Assembly: GCF_003605575.1 (NCBI RefSeq)
Contig: NZ_QKNY01000001.1
Coordinates: forward strand, 1 to 64,000
Source: Halonotius aquaticus
Lineage (GTDB): Archaea > Halobacteriota > Halobacteria > Halobacteriales > Haloferacaceae
Direction: 5' to 3'
Length of the DNA: 64,000 bases
This document shows positions 1 to 8,170 of the stretch, piece after piece (position 1 is the stretch's first letter; every line of letters begins with the position of its first letter). The translations under genes were made by a program, and so were the position numbers. The notes beneath the pieces are model-generated. The model was given only the letters and a program-made list of their open reading frames with translations. It did not search any database and was not told the DNA's origin.

Positions 1-1008
1 GCAGCGACGACCGACACCGAGCCAGCAACCGCGGCGACCACCGACACCCCCGAGGGGATCGCCGCCGCCCTCGCCGCGGAACTCCGTGAGGGAACGATCT
101 CCGAGGAGGATCGCTCAACGATCAAATCCGAACTCGGGTTGGGGCTGCCCCGGAGCGCGGAGGTGCGGATCGAACGCCTCCAATCTCAGGTTGAGGATCT
201 GGCCGCCTACACCGACGCCCTTGAGGCGTTCATCGACGACCGCGGGACGAGCGACGACATCCTTGATGGCCTCCGCGACGATGTCGACGACCTCTCAGCG
301 ACTGTCGCGGCGATGGAAGAGGAACTGGCGACCGACACCGCCGATCGGGAGGCCCTCGAAGCCTCGGTTGACTCGCTTGAAACCGAGGTTGAGACGACAA
401 CCGATGAGCTCACAACCCTCTCGGAGACAGTCGACAGCCACGCGCGGAACCTGGACGACATCGAGTCCGACATCACTGTCCTTGATGAACGGCTCGACGA
501 GACCGATGACACCGCAACCGAGGCGGCGGAGACAGCCGACACAGCCCACACAACGGCTACCGACGCCGAGGCCGCCGTCGATGCGGTTGAGGACGATCTT
601 GACGACGCTGTCTCGGAGATCGATGCCGTCATCGACGAGGTTGACTCCCTTGCCACTGAGGTCGACACCGTCGACGACAGCGTCACCGACATCGAGGGGA
701 CGGTTGATACCCTTGAGGACTCGGTGGCCGCGCTTGACGATGCGGTCGTCGACACCCAAAGTGAGATCGACGATCTCAGTGACCAACTCGACTCGGTCGA
801 GGCAGAGCTCGGTGCGGACATCGACTCCCTCCGAGAGACGCTTAGCGAGGTCGAACGCATGGCGGATGCCGCCGCCGACGAAGACGATATCGCCGACATC
901 GAAGCCCGGATCGACGATGTCGAGGATGGCATTGAAACCCTCGAACGGTTCCGCGAGGGCCTGAGCTCGGCGTTCGGTGGCGTTGGCGACGGCGGCGACG
1001 ACAGCTAA
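1..1008 (+). CDS. Acidic coiled-coil protein, 5' end outside the window
   Basis: The reading frame is open from base 1 to the TAA at 1008 and has no convincing start inside the window, so the gene begins upstream. Most of the product is a long Asp/Glu/Thr-rich alpha-helical stretch with hydrophobic residues every three or four positions, the look of a long coiled coil, ending in a short Gly/Asp tail. No catalytic motif is visible. Small haloarchaeal families of such coiled-coil proteins exist, but I cannot name one with confidence. The next gene follows after 74 bases on the same strand, so the two may share a transcript. The role is unknown; scaffolding or partner binding is a guess from the architecture. 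Confidence 0.8.
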   Translation, partial: AATTDTEPATAATTDTPEGIAAALAAELREGTISEEDRSTIKSELGLGLPRSAEVRIERLQSQVEDLAAYTDALEAFIDDRGTSDDILDGLRDDVDDLSATVAAMEEELATDTADREALEASVDSLETEVETTTDELTTLSETVDSHARNLDDIESDITVLDERLDETDDTATEAAETADTAHTTATDAEAAVDAVEDDLDDAVSEIDAVIDEVDSLATEVDTVDDSVTDIEGTVDTLEDSVAALDDAVVDTQSEIDDLSDQLDSVEAELGADIDSLRETLSEVERMADAAADEDDIADIEARIDDVEDGIETLERFREGLSSAFGGVGDGGDDS

Positions 1009-1082
1009 CTTCCTTTTGTGGAGCGTTTCCTGGTGGCCGGGAAAACGGAATCCGTTTAGTCGGGGACGATAAGAGTGAGCTA

Positions 1083-1982
1083 ATGACCGCGACGATCCCG
1101 GTTGCCGTCCCCAGAAAGGGGCGGCCGCTGGAGGCGGTGCTCGAACGTATCGCCGCCGTAGCTGATGTCGATGCCCTCGCAGACAGTATCATCTCCACGC
1201 TGCGCTACGAGAAGGCCCTCACCAAAGGCACGAAAACGGCCGACGCGAGCCCCTACGAACGGCTGGCCGACTACAGCGAGACAGGTGACCCCCACGCCCC
1301 GGAGTACACACTGCTCCGTGACGACCGAGAGGGGTTCCCCCGGCGAGTGGTTTTCGATAGCCTCACCGTCGCACTCGACGGGGTCGATCTCCGGCTGATC
1401 GGCCGCGAGGAGCCGTTTCGGTCGCTGCGAACCCATGAGTTTGCCCTCGGCTTCGACAGCGCGGATCTGGTGCTCGAAGAGGTCGTCGAACTCCGAGAGG
1501 CGGGCGTCGGCTCACTCTCTGAGATCAACGCCCGGATCAACCCACATGACACCGATGTCGCCGTCGTCACCGGCCTCGGCGACACGGTGTATCATACCTT
1601 GTTGGCAACACCCGAGGTCGTCGGCGAGACGGCAACACTCGATCGTGAGTTCGTTGCCGACTACCAGGGGCCGCTGTGTATTTCGCCGCGGTACGAACGC
1701 CTCGTTGAGGCGGTTCTCGGGACACGGGCGACCGATGGTGTCGAGTTTGTGTATCCGAGCGACGCCGCCGAGGAGGAAGCCGCCATCGCCGAAGCCGGTC
1801 TTGGGGTCTACCTGACGGTCACCGGGTCGACAGCCCGGGAACACGGCCTCGTGCTCGGCGAGCACCTGTTCCCTAGCGAAACGGTGCTGATGGAAAACAC
1901 GGTTGAGGCCGACAGCGAAGCCGGCGCGATCAAAACACTACTTACCGAGCCCGCTATTGATACCGCCTTGCAGGTTGAGTAA
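1083..1982 (+). CDS. HisG-like (PBP2-fold) protein, 299 aa
   Basis: The start resembles ATP phosphoribosyltransferase: a beta strand followed by VAVPRKGRPLE, comparable to the VPNKGR opening of HisG. The C-terminal third, with its ISPRYERLVEAV segment, a GLGVYLTVTGSTAREHGL stretch and a run ending in an LMENT motif, is reminiscent of the second HisG lobe. The middle departs from HisG, and no obvious PRPP-binding motif could be confirmed. It could be a true but divergent HisG, a HisG paralogue with another role, or an unrelated protein with a periplasmic-binding-type fold. No other histidine gene lies in the window. The gene ends one base before the convergent Mrp gene ends, leaving no spacer. 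Confidence 0.6.
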   Translation: MTATIPVAVPRKGRPLEAVLERIAAVADVDALADSIISTLRYEKALTKGTKTADASPYERLADYSETGDPHAPEYTLLRDDREGFPRRVVFDSLTVALDGVDLRLIGREEPFRSLRTHEFALGFDSADLVLEEVVELREAGVGSLSEINARINPHDTDVAVVTGLGDTVYHTLLATPEVVGETATLDREFVADYQGPLCISPRYERLVEAVLGTRATDGVEFVYPSDAAEEEAAIAEAGLGVYLTVTGSTAREHGLVLGEHLFPSETVLMENTVEADSEAGAIKTLLTEPAIDTALQVE

Positions 1983-3041
1983 CTACTGTTCTGGAGTGGT
2001 CTTTGCGTGAGTGCTGGCTTGTTGTCGCCGAACAATGCCGATATTGTTGGCGACCCGTTCGGTCATCGCTTGGAATGCGGTCGCTGTCTCGCCGTCTGAC
2101 CGGACGATCGGTTCGCCGCCGTCGCCGCCGGCCCGGATCGCTGGATCGAGTGGGATCGCCCCGAGGAAGGGGAGATTTTCCTCGTCGGCAAAGTCCTCGC
2201 CGCCGCCGCTGCCAAAGATATCGTGGCTGCCGCCACAGTCGGGACACCGGAACGACGACATGTTTTCGACGATCCCCAACACCGGGGTTTCGTGCTCGCC
2301 AAACATGCGTAATCCCTTGACAGCGTCGTCAATCGCCACCTCCTGTGGTGTCGTGACAATCACAGCCCCCGTTAGTGGCAACGTTTGGAGGACGGTGAGC
2401 TGTGTATCACCTGTTCCTGGTGGCAGGTCGACGACGAGATAATCAAGCTGGCCCCACTCGACATCCTCGACCAGTTGGGTCAGCATCTTGTGTACCATCG
2501 GCCCACGCCAGATCACCGGGTCGTCGGGGCCGACAAGGAAATCCATGCTCATCAGTTTGAGGCCGTACTTCTCGGGGGGAATCAGCGTCTTGTCGTCGGT
2601 TGCCTCCGGGGCGTCCTCGCTGTCGACCATGCGGGGGACATTCGGCCCGTAGATATCGGTATCGAACAACCCGACTCTCGCGCCACGCTTGGCGAGGCCA
2701 GCAGCGAGATTCACCGAGACCGTCGATTTCCCGACGCCGCCTTTCCCGGAGGCGACAGCGATGATATTCTGGATATTTGGAAGCACCTCCTCGTCGGTGT
2801 GGAGCCCCGGCGGCATCGCCGCGGTCAACTCGATCTCGCGGTCGGTGTCAGCAAGGGCGTCCCGCACCTGGTCGGCAATCTGGGATTCATGGGGGGCATA
2901 CGGGGCACCGAGCGCAAGCGAGAGCCGGATGGTCTCGGCGTCGACATCGATGGCGTTGACCAAGCCAAGCGAGACGATATCGTCGTCGAGATCCGGATCC
3001 TCGACGCTTGACAAGAGCGACCGCACCTCATCGGGATTCAT
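1983..3041 (-). CDS. apbC: Mrp/ApbC/NBP35-family P-loop ATPase, Fe-S cluster carrier
   Basis: This 352-residue protein has an N-terminal MIP18/DUF59-type domain (about residues 1-80). A deviant Walker A, GKGGVGKST, lies at 99-107, followed by a DTDIYGPN segment and a Walker B-like VVDLPPGTGD at about 204-212. A CPDCG pair at 266-270 is the expected bridging Fe-S site of this family. Such proteins bind and hand over 4Fe-4S clusters in the cytosol in an ATP-dependent way. It lies downstream of the isopentenyl phosphate kinase gene on the same strand, but a TATA-like element 27 bases before the ATG suggests its own leaderless transcript. The length is normal for the family. Confidence 0.95.
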   Translation of the reverse strand: MNPDEVRSLLSSVEDPDLDDDIVSLGLVNAIDVDAETIRLSLALGAPYAPHESQIADQVRDALADTDREIELTAAMPPGLHTDEEVLPNIQNIIAVASGKGGVGKSTVSVNLAAGLAKRGARVGLFDTDIYGPNVPRMVDSEDAPEATDDKTLIPPEKYGLKLMSMDFLVGPDDPVIWRGPMVHKMLTQLVEDVEWGQLDYLVVDLPPGTGDTQLTVLQTLPLTGAVIVTTPQEVAIDDAVKGLRMFGEHETPVLGIVENMSSFRCPDCGGSHDIFGSGGGEDFADEENLPFLGAIPLDPAIRAGGDGGEPIVRSDGETATAFQAMTERVANNIGIVRRQQASTHAKTTPEQ

Positions 3042-3062
3042 ACCGATAGCTCGGCGAGTCCG

Positions 3063-3077
3063 TTGAATAAGGGTTTG
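3063..3077 (-). promoter_or_regulatory. TATA-like promoter of the Mrp gene
   Basis: On the minus strand the bases read CCCTTATTCAACG. The TTATTC core is centred about 27 bases upstream of the ATG at 3041, the usual archaeal TATA-to-start distance, so the mRNA is expected to begin at or next to the start codon. This is inference from spacing only. Confidence 0.5.
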
Positions 3078-3098
3078 GTACCGGGCTGTGGTACAGCC

Positions 3099-3893
3099 TC
3101 AGTCTCTACTCCCGCCGTCGATCAACGTGCCCGGCGCGTCGCCAGCAAGAAACGCGCCGACAGCGTCAGGCCCGAAGATACGCGCTGGCCGTGCCAACGC
3201 GAGTAACTCCTCGACCTTGCCGGCCATTCCGCCGCTCACATCGGTCGATTCGCTGTCGCCCAACGCGGCAGCGACTGATTCGAAGTCGGTGATCGACTCG
3301 ATCACGTCGCCTTCGCCGTCCAAGACGCCCGGAACCGTCGAACAGAGCCCCACCCGCGCGGCACCAAGCCGGTCGGCCAGTCCCGTCACGAGTTCGTCGC
3401 CGCTGATCACTGTAACCCCCTGTCCAGCGTGAGCGATCACATCGCCGTGCAGCACGGGCACGAAACCCTCGGCGCGGAGGCTCCCAACAGCAGCCGTCGG
3501 CAACGACACCGCCGCCTCGCCGTCGCGGGCGACTGCTGATAGGGGATGGACGGGAACAGCCGCCACGCCGGCGGCTTGCAGGCGGTCGACGACGACACTG
3601 TTGAGCCGCTTCATCGCGCCGTGGATCGCCGTTACTGCCGCCGGATCATGTGTTCCCTCGGTCGTCGAGACGCCGTGGTCGGACGCATGGACGTGCCCGA
3701 AGCTTCCGCCGCCGTGGACGATAATTAGGTTTGCTTCGTCGCTCTCGTCATCGATCGCCGGGGACTCGGCGATCGCCGCGACCGCCGCAGCAAGCGCGTC
3801 GTCGTCGACTGTTTCGGGGGTATCCTTGTCGGTGATGACGCTCCCGCCGAGTTTGAGGATCGTTAGGTTGTCGCCCCCGCCCGTGTCGGCCAT
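3099..3893 (-). CDS. ipk: Isopentenyl phosphate kinase (amino acid kinase family)
   Basis: This 264-residue protein opens with LTILKLGGSVITDK (residues 10-23), the amino-acid-kinase nucleotide loop. It carries HGGGSFGH at 60-67, where the histidine typical of isopentenyl phosphate kinase sits, and later TVISGDELVTGLA and STVPGVLDG segments. The enzyme phosphorylates isopentenyl phosphate to isopentenyl diphosphate, the last step of the archaeal mevalonate route to membrane lipids. Its ATG overlaps the mevalonate kinase stop by one base (TAATG), so translation is probably coupled. Pathway neighbour and motif agree, which makes the call firm. Confidence 0.95.
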   Translation of the reverse strand: MADTGGGDNLTILKLGGSVITDKDTPETVDDDALAAAVAAIAESPAIDDESDEANLIIVHGGGSFGHVHASDHGVSTTEGTHDPAAVTAIHGAMKRLNSVVVDRLQAAGVAAVPVHPLSAVARDGEAAVSLPTAAVGSLRAEGFVPVLHGDVIAHAGQGVTVISGDELVTGLADRLGAARVGLCSTVPGVLDGEGDVIESITDFESVAAALGDSESTDVSGGMAGKVEELLALARPARIFGPDAVGAFLAGDAPGTLIDGGSRD

Positions 3894-4909
3894 TATTCGT
3901 CCTCCACGCGAACGCCGTCGGTGGCGAGTTCGGCACGGAACGCCTGTTCACAGTCCGGCGTATACTGAAGACTCGTCTCGGTTTCAGCGGTTGCATCGAG
4001 GGCGACGATACAGCCGCCACCGCCTGCACCGGTCAGCTTTGCCCCATCTGCGCCGGCCTCACGGGCGGCCCAGACCATCGTATCCAGCGACCGCGAGGAG
4101 ACCCCGAGTGCCGAGAGGAGGCCGTGGTTGATATCCATCAGTTCGCCGAGTTCGCCGATCAGTTCCGCACTGGGGTCGCTCTCGGGGTCGGCTGCCGCCA
4201 GCAACGACTCGCCTTCCCTGACAATATCGCCGATCGCGTCGACCGTATCGGCCGCGAACTCATAGCGGTCGCGCAGCGAGCGCACGCCGGCGACGAGCTG
4301 GCCGGTGTCGCCCGCGCCGCCATCGAAACCGACGACGAACGGGAGTTCCGGCGTCTCAAGGCGGCTGCAGTCGTCGCCCTCGACGCGGACGGCTCCCCCC
4401 ATCGTCGAACAGAACGTGTCGGCTCGGGAGGCTTGGCCATCCTGAACGTCGTACTCCGCTTGGTAGGCGCGATCCGCAAGCTCACGGCGGTCGAGTGGCT
4501 CGCCCAGCGCACGGGTTGCGGCGTCGATGCCCGCGACAACAACGGCTGCCGAGGAGCCCAGCCCCGCTCCGAGTGGGATCTCGCTGTCGACAGAGATATC
4601 GAAGCCGGCGGCGGGGGCGTCGGCGGCATCCCGAGCCTGTTCGACGGCGGCATCAACGTAGCCGGTTGCGGCTTCGATCAGCGGTTTCGGCACGTCAACA
4701 TCGGGCCCGCTGGCCGGCGAGTCGGCGTACTCAACGGCAAACCCATTGAGCGTGAGATCCTGAGCCTCGACGCGGACGTGGCCGTCGTCGCGCGGTTCGA
4801 CCGTGACGGTCGCGCGTTTCTCGATGGCACATGGGACGGCTGGCTCGCCGTAGACGACGGCGTGTTCGCCGAAGAGATATACCTTCCCCGGCGCGCTGAC
4901 GACGGTCAT
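3893..4909 (-). CDS. mvk: Mevalonate kinase (GHMP kinase)
   Basis: This 338-residue GHMP kinase phosphorylates mevalonate to 5-phosphomevalonate in the cytosol. Motif 1 with GEHAVVYGEPAV is at about 14-25, the ATP-binding motif 2 IPLGAGLGSSAAV at 111-123, and motif 3 KLTGAGGGGCIV near the C terminus; all three look intact. It is followed with a one-base overlap by isopentenyl phosphate kinase, giving a two-gene isoprenoid unit. The chosen ATG overlaps the stop codon of a short upstream ORF (ATGA), and a strong TATA-like box lies at 4988-4998, so this start is well placed for termination-reinitiation. Confidence 0.96.
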   Translation of the reverse strand: MTVVSAPGKVYLFGEHAVVYGEPAVPCAIEKRATVTVEPRDDGHVRVEAQDLTLNGFAVEYADSPASGPDVDVPKPLIEAATGYVDAAVEQARDAADAPAAGFDISVDSEIPLGAGLGSSAAVVVAGIDAATRALGEPLDRRELADRAYQAEYDVQDGQASRADTFCSTMGGAVRVEGDDCSRLETPELPFVVGFDGGAGDTGQLVAGVRSLRDRYEFAADTVDAIGDIVREGESLLAAADPESDPSAELIGELGELMDINHGLLSALGVSSRSLDTMVWAAREAGADGAKLTGAGGGGCIVALDATAETETSLQYTPDCEQAFRAELATDGVRVEDE

Positions 4910-4962
4910 CGGGTGCCCCCGTCGTCGCCCGCCAGTTCGTGTGTTGCGATCGAATTGTACAT
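4906..4962 (-). CDS. Possible 18-codon leader ORF before mvk
   Basis: An ATG at 4962-4960 opens MYNSIATHELAGDDGGTR and ends at a TGA sharing bases with the mvk ATG (ATGA). The TATA-like box at 4988-4998 would place the transcript start only a few bases before this ATG, so the ORF would be the first thing translated on the mRNA. No family is recognised. It may be a leader peptide that sets mvk translation by coupling, or a chance ORF in the untranslated leader. Confidence 0.35.
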   Translation of the reverse strand: MYNSIATHELAGDDGGTR

Positions 4963-4987
4963 CTATATTCCCGTACGATAGCGTAGG

Positions 4988-4998
4988 TTTTTATATGG
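4988..4998 (-). promoter_or_regulatory. TATA-like box of the mvk-ipk unit
   Basis: The minus strand reads CCATATAAAAA, the most AT-rich stretch of the intergenic region and a good archaeal TATA box. With a start point about 27 bases downstream, transcription would begin near 4967. Confidence 0.55.
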
Positions 4999-5024
4999 TT
5001 GCATGGTAACAACGGAGTGTGAAC

Positions 5025-5045
5025 GTCAACCACACCGTGGTTGAC
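5025..5045. promoter_or_regulatory. Perfect 9-bp inverted repeat upstream of the mvk promoter
   Basis: Arms GTCAACCAC (5025-5033) and GTGGTTGAC (5037-5045) are perfectly complementary around a 3-base spacer. The centre lies about 40 bases upstream of the mvk TATA-like box, a position that suits an activator site. It also lies about 95 bases beyond the stop of the CNNM gene, so a terminator stem is possible, although no T-tract follows. No specific regulator can be named. Confidence 0.5.
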
Positions 5046-5106
5046 ACTCACGTGTTTGGGGTGTGGCCCTCGCCCTCCTCAAACGGGAACGGGGAATGCA
5101 CGCTGC

Positions 5107-5126
5107 GTCCGCACGGTGGTGCGGAC
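5107..5126. terminator. GC-rich hairpin just past the CNNM gene stop
   Basis: Perfect 8-bp arms GTCCGCAC (5107-5114) and GTGCGGAC (5119-5126) flank a 4-base loop, 11 bases downstream of the minus-strand TAG at 5138-5140. Its position suggests an mRNA 3'-end structure. The oligo-T run typical of archaeal termination is missing, so processing or stabilisation of the 3' end is equally likely. Confidence 0.45.
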
Positions 5127-5137
5127 ACCGGGTTTCA

Positions 5138-6220
5138 CTATTTTGACTGAGTAGCTTCGCCTTCGGCTCGCGTATCCAGCGGATCCTCGAGGTCACCCAT
5201 CACGGCTTCGAGTGTGTCGGTCGCTGTCACCAATCCGACGACGTCGCCGTCCTGCACCACGAGGGCTAACTCCTGATCCTCGGCTTGGAACTGATCGAAG
5301 GCGTCGCTCACGCTTGTCTCGGCGGCGACGGTCATCGTCGCCGCGGCGATATCCTCGAACCGCTCCTCGCCGGCCTGCAAGGCGTCGTAGTGGTCGATGA
5401 TCGACGGCGAGTAGACGACACCCCGGAAATCCGTTAGCGCGTCGCCGACGAGCGGGAACCGGGTGTGTGGCGTATGGCGAATCCGGTCGAGGTTGTCGTC
5501 GACTGACCGCTCTGTTGACAGGGCGACGATATCGTCGGCAGCTACCATGACCTCGCTGATCGGAAGTTCACCGACTTCGAGGGCGTTGAGCACCTCCTCG
5601 CGGCGTTCGTCAGGAATCTCGCCCTCCTTCAGTAGCGACCCGAGTTCGTTCCGCAGGTCGGCGCGGGATTCCAGTACGTCTTCCTCAGTTTCCAGCCATG
5701 CGCCGGTCATCTCGATCCCGAACAGTTTGAGCGTCCCCTTGGCGACCCAGTCGCCAAGGGTGATCACCGGCGAGATACCGCGGTGAAACCAGTACAGCGG
5801 CGATGCACCGTACCGACAGACGAACCGCGACCGTTCGACCCCAAGGTAGGTCGGCGTCTGCTCGCCGTGGGTGAGATGGACGAGGTTGATGATTAGAAAG
5901 GCGATCACGCCGCCCGCTCCGATCGACGCCAGCGGCCCGCCGACGAACAACGGCTCGAAGATGGCTGCGAGCGCCGGCTCGGCGACGATCCCAACGGCGA
6001 TCGAGGAGGCCGTAATCCCGACCTGGCAGGTCGTTAGATAGATTTCGAGATTCTGGGTCATCTCCCAGGCTCGTTCCAGGGCGGGCCGGTCGCCGATAAA
6101 CTCGCTTTTCTCGAACTGTCTGGCGCGCGTCAGCGCGAACTCGATAGCGACGAAAAAGCCGTTGGTGAGGATCAATGTAACCCCAGCAACGAGACGGAGG
6201 GTCAACTCAAGCGGTGTCAT
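5138..6220 (-). CDS. CNNM/CorC-type membrane protein with CBS pair
   Basis: This 360-residue protein has an N-terminal DUF21/CNNM membrane domain with about four hydrophobic segments (residues 5-30, 65-85, 92-112 and 130-160). It includes the typical TNGFFVAIEFALTRAR start, then a linker helix and two CBS repeats (about 215-345). Members of this family are linked to divalent cation, mainly Mg2+, transport or tolerance, with CBS domains sensing nucleotides. The C-terminal CorC/HlyC domain found in many longer relatives is not seen; the protein ends soon after the second CBS motif. It stands alone between two intergenic regions. Substrate cannot be told from sequence. Confidence 0.88.
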   Translation of the reverse strand: MTPLELTLRLVAGVTLILTNGFFVAIEFALTRARQFEKSEFIGDRPALERAWEMTQNLEIYLTTCQVGITASSIAVGIVAEPALAAIFEPLFVGGPLASIGAGGVIAFLIINLVHLTHGEQTPTYLGVERSRFVCRYGASPLYWFHRGISPVITLGDWVAKGTLKLFGIEMTGAWLETEEDVLESRADLRNELGSLLKEGEIPDERREEVLNALEVGELPISEVMVAADDIVALSTERSVDDNLDRIRHTPHTRFPLVGDALTDFRGVVYSPSIIDHYDALQAGEERFEDIAAATMTVAAETSVSDAFDQFQAEDQELALVVQDGDVVGLVTATDTLEAVMGDLEDPLDTRAEGEATQSK

Positions 6221-6287
6221 CGCCCGCGGCTAGGTCGGTGCTCGCCAAAGAAGGCCATGGAATCGACAGCCACGCGGGGACGGCCGC

Positions 6288-7247
6288 TTACTCCGGTGTG
6301 TCGATGTAGAGCCCGTAGCGGTACAGCTGGTCGTCATACCACAGCAGCCTGCCGTTCAGGCTCTCATCGGCAGTCGCCACGCCGAGAGCCGCAAGCACCG
6401 CCTCGAAGGCCGTCGACAGCGGCGTCGACTCCGTATGCTCGCCGCCGAGGGCGCGATCAAGCAGGTCACGGGCCGCCATCGACAACGACCCATCGTCGAG
6501 TTCGGCGTCGATCTCAGCGGCGAACACCACCTTGCCAAACGCTGCCTCGTCGTCGGCAACGGGAATCGCCCGTGTTGTGTACTCAGTCTCACGGATCGAT
6601 TCGGTGGTGACGGACACGCGATACGGAAAGCCGCCGTCTGCTGTCATCGTGATGACTCGGCCGTCAAGGTCGCCCGTTGCCAGCTGGCTGTCGCGTTCGG
6701 CCGGCCGCCGGAGGACGTAGGCGTCATCTCGGATCAGGTCGGCCGACGCCCCCGCGCCGCGGGTCGCGCTGTTGCTGTGGAGGATTTTGATCACCCGCGC
6801 ACTCGGCCGGTCGAGCGCGTCGACGTGGATCGCCTCCGCGCCGCTCTCGTCGCCGTCGCTCTCGCCGACAGCGTCGTCGTCGAGCGATTCCACACGAACC
6901 AGCGTTCGATCCATCTCCTGCCGGCCAGTGACCGCGCTATCGGTCTGGAAATATCGCTCCTCACCAGCGACGTAGCTGTCTTCGGGCAGCGGCGTGAAGC
7001 CGTACGTTCTGTGTGTACCGTCAGGAAGGATCGCAGCCAGTGCGGCGCGGGCGGGATCACCGAACAGCGGATCGTCGCTCGGCTCATACAGCGCGTGTTC
7101 GGTTGGGCTGGCGTCGATCGTGTCGATGCTGAGTGTGTATTCGGTCGACTGGTCGGTATCGCTGAAGCCACCGCTCGTACAGCCGGCAACCCCGGCTAGC
7201 ACCGCCGGGGCGGCCGTCTGGAGGAGTCGGCGTCGACTCGGGGACAT
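6288..7247 (-). CDS. Tat-exported lipoprotein of unknown function, 319 aa
   Basis: The N terminus MSPSRRRLLQTAAPAVLAGVAGC has a twin-arginine signal (SRRRLLQ) and a lipobox ending at Cys 23, so the protein is predicted to be exported folded and anchored by lipid on the outer face of the membrane. The mature part is acidic and mixed alpha/beta, with no motif I recognise. It lies just downstream of rps2 on the same strand, about 77 bases away, and probably has its own transcript or is a read-through product of that operon. Function unknown. Confidence 0.85.
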   Translation of the reverse strand: MSPSRRRLLQTAAPAVLAGVAGCTSGGFSDTDQSTEYTLSIDTIDASPTEHALYEPSDDPLFGDPARAALAAILPDGTHRTYGFTPLPEDSYVAGEERYFQTDSAVTGRQEMDRTLVRVESLDDDAVGESDGDESGAEAIHVDALDRPSARVIKILHSNSATRGAGASADLIRDDAYVLRRPAERDSQLATGDLDGRVITMTADGGFPYRVSVTTESIRETEYTTRAIPVADDEAAFGKVVFAAEIDAELDDGSLSMAARDLLDRALGGEHTESTPLSTAFEAVLAALGVATADESLNGRLLWYDDQLYRYGLYIDTPE

Positions 7248-7324
7248 ACGCGGAGCTTCGACTGGGGATACTTGCGACTGTCGAATCGGCGACAGAATAG
7301 AACGAAAATCGACGAAAAAGCCCG

Positions 7325-8170
7325 CTACAGCGCGTCTTCGAAGTCTTCGAGCTCGTAGAGCGTGCCGGCGTTGCGTCGGTCGAGCGTCTCGTTGGCAAGC
7401 AGCCAGTAGACAACGCTCAGCGCGCGGCGACCCTTGTTGTTGGTCGGGACAACGAGGTCAACATTGCTGACCTGGTTGTTGGAGTCACACATCGCAATGA
7501 CTGGGATGCCGACGGTGATCGCCTCCTTGACCGCCTGGGCGTCGCCGATCGGGTCGGTGACGACCAACACGTCGGGCTCGATGTAGCCGGCGTAGTCGGG
7601 GTTGGTCAGCGTCCCGGGGATGAATCGCCCAGTACGGGCGCGTGCGCCGATGGCCTCGGCAAACTTTTCGGCCGGGAAGCGACCGTACTGCCGCGAGGAG
7701 GTCACGAGGATCTGCTCGGGATCGTAGTTTGCCAGGAAGTCCGCCGCCGTCCGGATACGCTGGTCGGTCTGGCTCACATCGAGCACGTAGAGCCCATCGT
7801 CACGGACGCGGTGGATGAACCGCTCCATGTCGTGGGTCTTCTGTTGGGTACCGATGTGGACACCCGCGCCGAGGTAGTCCTCGACAGGGATGAGGAGATC
7901 GGCCTCGTCGTCCGGCATCACATCGTCATCGAACGGCGTGGCTTCTTCCTCGTCCTCGGCCTCGTCGTCAGCGTCGGCCTCGGCTTCGGCTTCGGCATCG
8001 GCGTCAGCAGCTTCGCCGTCGTCGGCATCGGTTGCTTCGGCCTCCTCGGCGGCCTCGCTGGCGGTGTCGGTGGCGTCCGGTTCATCATCGACAGGCTCCT
8101 CGGCGTCAGCAGCCTCATCGGCCGCCTCAGCGTCGTCCTGTTCTTCGAGTTCTGTGTTGTTGTCGCTCAT
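7325..8170 (-). CDS. rps2: Small-subunit ribosomal protein uS2 with long acidic N-terminal extension
   Basis: Residues from about 85 to the end follow uS2: [41 protein letters not shown], then the segments around [19 protein letters not shown] and [15 protein letters not shown]. The first 80 or so residues are almost entirely Asp, Glu and Ala, an extension much longer than the bacterial protein and longer than needed for the fold. It is the last gene of the cluster, and its ATG overlaps the eno stop in ATGA, so translation is likely coupled. The extension is probably disordered in high salt; whether it has a role is unknown. Confidence 0.97.
   Translation of the reverse strand: MSDNNTELEEQDDAEAADEAADAEEPVDDEPDATDTASEAAEEAEATDADDGEAADADAEAEAEADADDEAEDEEEATPFDDDVMPDDEADLLIPVEDYLGAGVHIGTQQKTHDMERFIHRVRDDGLYVLDVSQTDQRIRTAADFLANYDPEQILVTSSRQYGRFPAEKFAEAIGARARTGRFIPGTLTNPDYAGYIEPDVLVVTDPIGDAQAVKEAITVGIPVIAMCDSNNQVSNVDLVVPTNNKGRRALSVVYWLLANETLDRRNAGTLYELEDFEDAL

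Noticed and set aside
207-932. Minus-strand Ser-rich frame opposite the first gene
   Set aside because: The plus-strand coiled-coil frame has typical acidic halophilic composition; the Ser/Arg-rich opposite frame does not.
5025-5045. The inverted repeat at 5025 as an insertion sequence end
   Set aside because: There is no transposase in either flank, no direct target duplication, and the arms are adjacent rather than flanking a gene.
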